Below, piece by piece: positions 32,003 through 37,813 of a stretch of 37,813 nucleotides of DNA (position 1 is its first letter; every line of letters begins with the position of its first letter). Source of the stretch: Opitutia bacterium (GTDB lineage: Bacteria; Verrucomicrobiota; Verrucomicrobiia; Opitutales; Opitutaceae); NCBI GenBank assembly GCA_947474365.1, contig CANJIU010000096.1, positions 1 to 37,813 of the forward strand, given 5' to 3'. The translations under genes were made by a program, and so were the position numbers. The notes under the pieces were generated by a model, which did not search any database, was not told the origin of the DNA, and saw nothing but the letters and a program-made list of their open reading frames with translations.

Positions 32003-35000
32003 GTGACGGTTGCCCCACAGTCGTTGGACTTCGAAGTGCCCTTGAACAATTCAACAGCCTTTTTTCGCCTCAGGCCCGGTTGGTGCAGCCGTGTCTTCGC
32101 ATGGGTATTTGTCATTCCCGCGATGGTCGCGCTCGCGGCGGATCCCGGCACCGGGCTGACGGGCAGCTATTTCAACAACCCGAACTTCTCAGGCGCAGCC
32201 GTCACGCGTCTCGATTCCGCGATCGATTTCACCTGGCCGGGCGTGCCGGGTCCCGCGGGTATCGGTGCGGACAATTTTTCGGTGCGCTGGGTAGGGCAGA
32301 TCGAAGCGCGGGCTTCCGGGGTCCACACGTTTTATGTGACGGCCAATGACGGAGCACGACTCTGGGTTGACGACCAACTGATCGTTGGCCGGACGTTGGC
32401 CGGCTCCCCGCCGGAGAGTGAGATGGCCGGCAGCGTCCAACTCGAGGCGGGACGGCGGTACAACCTGCGGCTCGAATTCGTCGAGGGCACGGGCGAGGCG
32501 GTGATTCGGCTGTCGTGGGCCGGCGCTGGCATCGCGAAACAGGTGATACCGACCGCGCAATTGTTTCCGAGCGCCGATTCCCCCGAGCGCGGCACGATTC
32601 TCCTCGAGCATTGGGCGGGCTTGCGCGGGCCGGGTCTCGCGACGCTGACGACCGCGCCGACGTTTCCGAACCAGCCGACGGGCCGCGAATCGCTGATACG
32701 CTTCGAGTCCCTGGCGCCGAATTTGGGCGACGACTATGGCCAGCGGGTCAGCGGTTTCCTCGTGCCGTCGGTCACCGGCGATTACGTGTTCGCGGTCGCC
32801 GCGGCCGATACGGCCGAACTTTGGCTCAGCTCCGATGCCGTGGCCGCGAACCGGGCGCGAATCGTCCAGGTGGATACCGCGACGGGCGTCCGCGAATTCA
32901 GCCGCACGTCGGCGCCGGTCGCGTTGGTGCAGGGGCGGAAATATTACGTCGAACTCCTCCACAAGGCCGGCAGCGGCGCGGATCACTTCAGCGTGGCCTG
33001 GCGTCGGCCGGGGGCCGCCGAGTTCGAGGTCATCACCGCCGACTCGCTCGTGCCCGCCGGCCTCGGCCGCGCGCCGCCGGGACAGGGCAATTACCTCGCG
33101 ACCCTCGCCACCGGGCACCCGCGACTTTTCATCACGCCGCAGAAGGTGGAGTGGTTGAAACAGCAGCTCGCGTCCGGCGCCGACCCCAAGCTCACCAGCT
33201 GGTTCAATTCGATCAAATCCAGCGCGGACGCGCTCCGCTCGCAGCCGGTCAACGCCTATGTGCTGGATGACCGCAGCACAATTCTGGCGGTCTCGCGCTC
33301 GGTTTACGACCGCACCTACAAGCTGGCGACTGCCTGGCTCGTGACCGGGGATGCCTCCTACGCCGAGCGCCTTTATCTGGAGTTGGAGAAAGCCGCCAAT
33401 CCCTCGGGCGGCAAAGCCGCCGGCGATTTTCCCGACTGGCACCCGCCCCACTTCCTCGACGTCGCGGAGATGTCGCACGCCTTTGCCGTCGGCTTCGACT
33501 GGCTCTATTCGTATTGGACGCCGGCGCGCCGCGACGTGTTGCGCCAGGCGATCGCGAAACGCGGTCTCACTCCCGGCCAGCAGGAGTACGCGAACAACAT
33601 CTGGTGGGCGCAGCCCTCCAGCAACAACTGGACTCTCGTCTGCACTGGCGGGCTCACTCTGGGCGCGCTCGCCATCGCTGGGGAAAATGCGGCCGACACC
33701 TCCCTCGTCGAACAGATCCTGCACAACTCGGTCACGAAGGTCGCGCCGCTCATGGCCCACTACACCACCGACAACGGCGGCTGGTTCGAAGGACCGGGCT
33801 ATTGGGATTTTGCGACCGAATACAATGTCCGCATGTTGGCCGCGCTCGAAGGCGCGCTCGGCAGTGATTTTGGGCTCAGTGCCACACCAGGGCTCTCGCT
33901 GACCGGCAGCTATCCGTCATATCTGGTCGGCCCCACGAAGCTGTCGTTCAACTTCGCCGACGCTGGTTCGGGCGGCATGTCGGGCTGTCAGCTCTTCTGG
34001 CTCGCGCGGCGTTTTAACCGGTCCGACTACGCGTGGTATCAGCGCACCAACGGCTCCGCCGAGGCACTCAACCTGTTCTGGTACGACACGCGCGGCGACG
34101 ATCCTATCACCAGCAGCATGCCACTCGACAATTGGTACCGCGGTGCCGCCGGCGCCACCGGCTACGCGACGCAGGACATCGTGACGCTCCGCTCGGGATG
34201 GATGGACACCCGCGCCACGTTTGTGGCGGCCAAGGCCGGCGAGGTCGGCGCCAGTCACGGCGATCTTGATGCCGGCACTTTTGTACTCGATGCGCTCGGT
34301 CAGCGTTGGGCGGTGGATCTCGGCTCGGACGACTACGCGTTGCCGGGATATTTCGACGAGCCGAAGCGCTGGACCTATTACCGGCTGCGCGCGGAGGGCC
34401 AGAATACGCTCGTGATCAATCCCGGGACCGGGCCCGACCAGGTGCTGCGCGCGCGGCCGCCGGTCGTGTTCTTCGCCCCCGAGCCCAACGCCGAACGCGG
34501 CGCGGTCGCGATGGATCTCACCTCCGCCTACGCCGGCGCCACGCGGGTGCAACGCGGCTTCCGGCTCTTCAACCGCCGCCGGCAGGTTTTGATTCAGGAC
34601 GAAATCGTCTATTCCACTCCGGCGAAGGTGTGGTGGTTCATGCATTACGGCACCGACAAGACGGTGGTGATCGATGCGGACGGTACGAGCGCGACGATGA
34701 CCAAGGGCGCGGACCGGCTCTGGCTGAAGATTCTGTCGGGCGGTGGCAAATTCCAGGTGATGGACGCCGTGCCGCTGTCCACCTCGCCCGCTCCTGCCGG
34801 GCAAAACGCCAATGCCGCAATCAAGAAACTCGCGATCAATCTGCCGGCCGTCACGCAGATGACCCTCGCCGTTTATGCCGTGCCGCTGCTCGCGGGCGAG
34901 AATCCACCGACGACGCTGCCTCCCGTCGTCGCGCTCGCCGACTGGCCGATGACGGGCAACGCGCCACCTGTAAATGCGTGGACCGCGGCGGATGCCTCGG

Positions 35001-37633
35001 CTCCGCTCGCGTGGAGTAGCGCCGCAAACTGGGCCGCCGCGACGCCGCCCGTCACAGGCCAGGGCGCCACGCTCTCGTTTTTCGCAGGACGGATTCTTCC
35101 TGTCGGTCCGATCACCCTGCAGAATGATCTCACTGCCGGCCTGACGGTGAACGGTCTCGTCCTGGGTGGCACCAGCGCGGGTGCGACCCAGGTGCGCCTC
35201 ACGGGAAATCCGGTGACGCTCACGGCGAGCGGCGCGCTCAAGCCCCTCGTCAGTCTCACAGCCACCGCGGGCGGTGGGCTCGGTTACGAGGTGAACCAGC
35301 CGCTCGTCCTGGCGGATACGACCACCTTCGAGGTGGGTGGCAGCGCCGCGTTTCGCTTCAGCGGTACAATCTCTGGAACCGCCGGCTTCGTCCAAGCGGG
35401 CGGCACGCTTCTTCTGACCGGCGCCAACACCTACGCGGGCACCACCGTGATCGGCGCCGGCACGTTGCAGATTGGAGACGACGGTGCCACTGGCACGCTC
35501 GGCTCCGGCCCGGTCATCAACCAAGGCACGTTGCGCTTCGATCGCACGGGCACGCTGGCGGTTCCCAACGACCTTTCCGGCGCCGGCGGTCTCTACGTCG
35601 ACTGTCCGATCGGCGAGGGCACGATTGTGCTCTCTGGTCGCAATTCCTTTACGGGCGACGTCACCCTTCGCTCCGGTGCGGTCCGGATCACGCACGGCGG
35701 AGCCCTCGGTTCCGGCCCGAAATCCGTGCTCCTGAGCAATGGCACCGCCGGTAATCCCCAGCTGCTGCTCGATGGCAGCGGGGGCGACATCGTCGTGCCG
35801 GCCGCGATTACTTACACGACCAGCAATGCCAGCGGCGCGGTGATCAACGAGGCGGGCCACAACACACTCGAGGGAAATTTCATCCTCACCAGCGGCGGCG
35901 GCAACACGAAGATCGTCGTCAGCGCCGGGCGCCTCACCCTTAATGGCAATCTCGCGCCCAACACCACGAGCCGAAATCTCGAACTCAGTGGTGCGGGCGA
36001 CGGCGACGTCAACGGCGTCATCGCCGATGGCAGCGGCGCCAACACCCTCGGGCTGATCAAATCCGGCGCCGGCAGCTGGACCCTCAACGGGGTGAACGCA
36101 TGGACTGGCAGCACGTCCGTCAACGCCGGCACGTTGTTGATTCACGGCCGCAGCAACGGCCCCGGCACCGTGACCGTGGCCAGCGGCGCGACGCTCGGTG
36201 GCACCGGCACGATCGCCGGACCGATCTCGATTCAGGCCGGCGGTCGTCTCGCTCCGGGTGGGTCACCGGGCCTGCTTCGTCTTTCCACCACGCTGAGCCT
36301 CGCTTCCGGCAGCACGACTGAGGTCGACGTGGACGCGCGAACCTCCACCTCTGATCAGGTGACGGGGCTCGGGCGCGCCACCTACGGAGGAACGCTCGTC
36401 GTCACCACGCTCGGCGGCACGCCCGTCCTCGGCCAGAGCTTCACCGTCTTCGCCGCCGCGCAGGCGAGCGGAAATTTCAGCCTCATCACGCCGGCGCCGG
36501 CTCCGGGTCTGGGTTGGGAGTTTGTCCCCAGCTCAGGCGTGCTGCGCGTCGTGGCGTCCACCGCCACGGCTCCGACCATCACGACCCAGCCGACGGCGCA
36601 GGCGTTGACGGCGGGAGCCGGCGTGTCGCTCTCGGTGGCGGCGTCGGGCACCGGCCCGATCATTTATCAGTGGAAGCGCAATGGCGTCGCGATCGTCGGC
36701 GCGACCCGATCCACCTTCAGCATCACGTCGGCCCAGTCGTCCGATGCCGGCACCTATGCCGTCGTCGTCACCAACGCGGTCGCGTCAATCACGAGCGATG
36801 CGGTCGTGCTGACGTTGTCCAACGGGCGGCTGAACAACCTGTCGCTCCTGACGTCGATTGATGCCGCCGGGGATGCGTTCACGATTGGATACGTCGTGGG
36901 CGGCAGTGGCACGAGCGGGCCCAAGCCCCTCGTTGTCCGCGCCGCTGGTCCGTCGCTCGCGGCTCTGGGTGTCGCGGGGACACTCGACGATCCGAAATTG
37001 GAACTGTTCGCCGGTGCCGTCAAAACCGGGGAAAACGACAATTGGGGTGGAGGTGCGATCCTCGCCGATGCGATGTCGGCCGTCGGCGCGTTTGCCTACA
37101 GTGGACCGGCGTCGCGCGATGCGGCGGTGGCGTTGTCGGTCGCGAGTGGCGACAACTCGGTCAAAGTCTCCGGGGCGGGCCGGGGGACGGGCACGGTCAT
37201 TGCGGAAATCTACGATGCGACACCGGCTGCGACGTTTACCGGCGCCACGCCGCGACTGGTCAACGTCTCGGTGCTCAAGCAACTCGGGGTGGGGCTGACG
37301 GTGGGCTTTGTCGTCGGCGGAAACGGCGCCGCGAACGTGCTCGTGCGCGCGATTGGGCCGACGTTGAAGAGTGCCTTCGGCGTGGGTGACGCGGTGAGCG
37401 ACCCGCAATTGACGCTCTATGGCGGCCGGGTCGCCGTGGCGTCGAACGACAATTGGGGCGGGAGCGCCACGTTGAGCGCCGCGTTCTCGTCGGTCGGGGC
37501 GTTCGCGTTGCCGACGGGTTCACGCGACGCCGCGGTTATCGCCACCCTGAATCCGGGCAGCTACACGGTCCAGGTTTCCGGTGTCGCCGGCGCGACCGGC
37601 ATGATCCTGGTCGAGATTTACGAATTGCCGTGA
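32003..37633 (+). CDS. Giant secreted PA14 / heparinase II/III-like protein
   Basis: The 1876-aa product has a signal peptide (hydrophobic VFAWVFVIPAMVALAA, ending near 46). Two PA14/GLEYA-like domains follow (about 49-180, LTGSYFNNPNFSG...GARLWVDDQLI; and about 195-335, VTGDYVFAVAAADTAELWLSSD). Next is a heparinase II/III-type lyase region (about 370-970), an alpha/alpha toroid with WFEGPGYWDFATEYNVRMLA, then the sandwich SHGDLDAGTFVLDALGQRWA and GSDDY...YYRLRAEGQNTLVI. An autotransporter-associated beta-repeat stretch follows (about 985-1510; FVQAGGTLLLTGANTYAGTT), then an Ig-like domain (1523-1605; YQWKRNGVAI, SDAGTYAVVVTN), then two tail repeats (1608-1737, 1751-1876), each with NDNWGG. 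It probably depolymerises an acidic polysaccharide outside the cell; linkage unknown. No autotransporter barrel is present. Start GTG 32003; TTG at 32042 would give a shorter signal peptide. Confidence 0.88.
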   Translation: MTVAPQSLDFEVPLNNSTAFFRLRPGWCSRVFAWVFVIPAMVALAADPGTGLTGSYFNNPNFSGAAVTRLDSAIDFTWPGVPGPAGIGADNFSVRWVGQIEARASGVHTFYVTANDGARLWVDDQLIVGRTLAGSPPESEMAGSVQLEAGRRYNLRLEFVEGTGEAVIRLSWAGAGIAKQVIPTAQLFPSADSPERGTILLEHWAGLRGPGLATLTTAPTFPNQPTGRESLIRFESLAPNLGDDYGQRVSGFLVPSVTGDYVFAVAAADTAELWLSSDAVAANRARIVQVDTATGVREFSRTSAPVALVQGRKYYVELLHKAGSGADHFSVAWRRPGAAEFEVITADSLVPAGLGRAPPGQGNYLATLATGHPRLFITPQKVEWLKQQLASGADPKLTSWFNSIKSSADALRSQPVNAYVLDDRSTILAVSRSVYDRTYKLATAWLVTGDASYAERLYLELEKAANPSGGKAAGDFPDWHPPHFLDVAEMSHAFAVGFDWLYSYWTPARRDVLRQAIAKRGLTPGQQEYANNIWWAQPSSNNWTLVCTGGLTLGALAIAGENAADTSLVEQILHNSVTKVAPLMAHYTTDNGGWFEGPGYWDFATEYNVRMLAALEGALGSDFGLSATPGLSLTGSYPSYLVGPTKLSFNFADAGSGGMSGCQLFWLARRFNRSDYAWYQRTNGSAEALNLFWYDTRGDDPITSSMPLDNWYRGAAGATGYATQDIVTLRSGWMDTRATFVAAKAGEVGASHGDLDAGTFVLDALGQRWAVDLGSDDYALPGYFDEPKRWTYYRLRAEGQNTLVINPGTGPDQVLRARPPVVFFAPEPNAERGAVAMDLTSAYAGATRVQRGFRLFNRRRQVLIQDEIVYSTPAKVWWFMHYGTDKTVVIDADGTSATMTKGADRLWLKILSGGGKFQVMDAVPLSTSPAPAGQNANAAIKKLAINLPAVTQMTLAVYAVPLLAGENPPTTLPPVVALADWPMTGNAPPVNAWTAADASAPLAWSSAANWAAATPPVTGQGATLSFFAGRILPVGPITLQNDLTAGLTVNGLVLGGTSAGATQVRLTGNPVTLTASGALKPLVSLTATAGGGLGYEVNQPLVLADTTTFEVGGSAAFRFSGTISGTAGFVQAGGTLLLTGANTYAGTTVIGAGTLQIGDDGATGTLGSGPVINQGTLRFDRTGTLAVPNDLSGAGGLYVDCPIGEGTIVLSGRNSFTGDVTLRSGAVRITHGGALGSGPKSVLLSNGTAGNPQLLLDGSGGDIVVPAAITYTTSNASGAVINEAGHNTLEGNFILTSGGGNTKIVVSAGRLTLNGNLAPNTTSRNLELSGAGDGDVNGVIADGSGANTLGLIKSGAGSWTLNGVNAWTGSTSVNAGTLLIHGRSNGPGTVTVASGATLGGTGTIAGPISIQAGGRLAPGGSPGLLRLSTTLSLASGSTTEVDVDARTSTSDQVTGLGRATYGGTLVVTTLGGTPVLGQSFTVFAAAQASGNFSLITPAPAPGLGWEFVPSSGVLRVVASTATAPTITTQPTAQALTAGAGVSLSVAASGTGPIIYQWKRNGVAIVGATRSTFSITSAQSSDAGTYAVVVTNAVASITSDAVVLTLSNGRLNNLSLLTSIDAAGDAFTIGYVVGGSGTSGPKPLVVRAAGPSLAALGVAGTLDDPKLELFAGAVKTGENDNWGGGAILADAMSAVGAFAYSGPASRDAAVALSVASGDNSVKVSGAGRGTGTVIAEIYDATPAATFTGATPRLVNVSVLKQLGVGLTVGFVVGGNGAANVLVRAIGPTLKSAFGVGDAVSDPQLTLYGGRVAVASNDNWGGSATLSAAFSSVGAFALPTGSRDAAVIATLNPGSYTVQVSGVAGATGMILVEIYELP

Positions 37634-37731
37634 GGGGCGCCGGTGGGCGTCGCGCGCTCGAGGCCTAGGCCTGCGCATGGCCCACAAGAAATGACGGGAC
37701 TTTCGGTGCGAGCTCGGCTAAGCCAACAGGG

Positions 37732-37812
37732 ATGAAGCTTACAATTCCCATCAAGCAACGGCTGGCCCAACCCGAAAACATGACGATGGTTCGTAAATTG
37801 ATCGGAGCGAAA
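37732..37812 (+). CDS. Possible gene start cut by window end
   Basis: The frame from ATG 37732 stays open for 27 codons to the edge (MKLTIPIKQRLAQPENMTMV..., then RKLIGAK). It has basic character and no signal peptide. A purine-rich AACAGGG precedes it. It is too short to identify; it could be the N-terminus of a real gene continuing right of the window, or chance. Confidence 0.3.
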   Translation, partial: MKLTIPIKQRLAQPENMTMVRKLIGAK

Positions 37813-37813
37813 C

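Noticed and set aside
33917..36145. Long open frame of 742 codons on the minus strand opposite the giant lyase gene
   Set aside because: It is Arg/His/Gly-rich with no domain or signal peptide. It mirrors a well-supported plus-strand gene; such frames are expected in very GC-rich DNA.
32003..37633. Autotransporter (type V) reading of the giant protein
   Set aside because: The beta repeats suggest it, but the C-terminus lacks a beta-barrel translocator and ends in globular repeats.
37661..37672. AGGCCTAGGCCT palindrome after the giant gene
   Set aside because: Short, single, without loop or U-tract; not enough to call a site.

Overview
The window looks like an accessory and metabolic stretch of a Verrucomicrobia chromosome, most likely Opitutaceae (Opitutus-like). 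The signs are high GC, a PEP-CTERM protein, a PVC-type heme-binding dehydrogenase with HEAT repeats and CxxCH, SGNH and 3-keto-disaccharide-hydrolase-like (DUF1080) proteins, autotransporter-associated beta repeats without a barrel, paired C-terminal 'NDNWGG' repeats, and starts that mostly lack a Shine-Dalgarno sequence. The taxonomic call is an inference from protein style; no rRNA or marker gene is present. I recognise 23 complete protein genes and one fragment at the right edge. I see no tRNA, rRNA, CRISPR array, prophage or transposase gene.

Layout. 1-3051: a small secreted protein resembling NlpC/P60 papain-like enzymes (minus strand, with a clear terminator), a gene-free stretch of about 400 bp full of palindromes, a secreted DUF1080/LamG-like protein, and a PEP-CTERM protein. 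3182-8478: a 1425-aa pseudo-SGNH / beta-propeller / HEAT / cytochrome c protein overlapping by 4 nt a Tat-exported NHL-type propeller. 8479-14315: a 69-nt hairpin, an IlvD/Edd-type dehydratase carrying an in-frame palindromic insertion, a secreted alpha/beta esterase, and a divergent exported amidohydrolase. 14422-20223: a sodium:solute symporter and a tandem pair of exported proteins resembling gluzincin peptidases that have lost HExxH. 20250-23310: a PLP threonine dehydratase/serine racemase, a VOC protein, a DUF6498-like membrane protein, and an OGG1-type 8-oxoguanine glycosylase. 23353-28002: a DUF3472-like protein, a small secreted protein, an orphan peptide-binding lipoprotein, a GYF-RDD membrane protein, and an exported SRPBCC protein. 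28116-37633: a Gfo/Idh/MocA oxidoreductase, a second copy of the palindromic mobile repeat, a secreted unknown protein, an SGNH-DUF1080 fusion, and a 1876-aa PA14 / heparinase II-III-like / beta-repeat / Ig protein. A possible new gene begins at 37732.

Functionally, much of the window fits extracellular and periplasmic processing of plant or algal polysaccharides. The esterase, SGNH hydrolase and lyase-like giant protein could remove acyl groups and cut the backbone. The Gfo/Idh/MocA and DUF1080 proteins could oxidise and cleave glycosides through 3-keto intermediates. The sugar-acid dehydratase and the symporter could take part in uptake and breakdown. This is inference; the genes do not form a single operon.

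The strongest non-gene signal is a roughly 150-bp transposon-like repeat present twice (1292-1443 and 29376-29525). Both copies have a 28 bp - core - 51 bp plan with 10-bp terminal inverted repeats, and one copy has a near-perfect 9-bp target duplication. The hairpin core, whose arms begin with GTAG as in REP/REPIN sequences, is flipped relative to the outer arms between the two copies.
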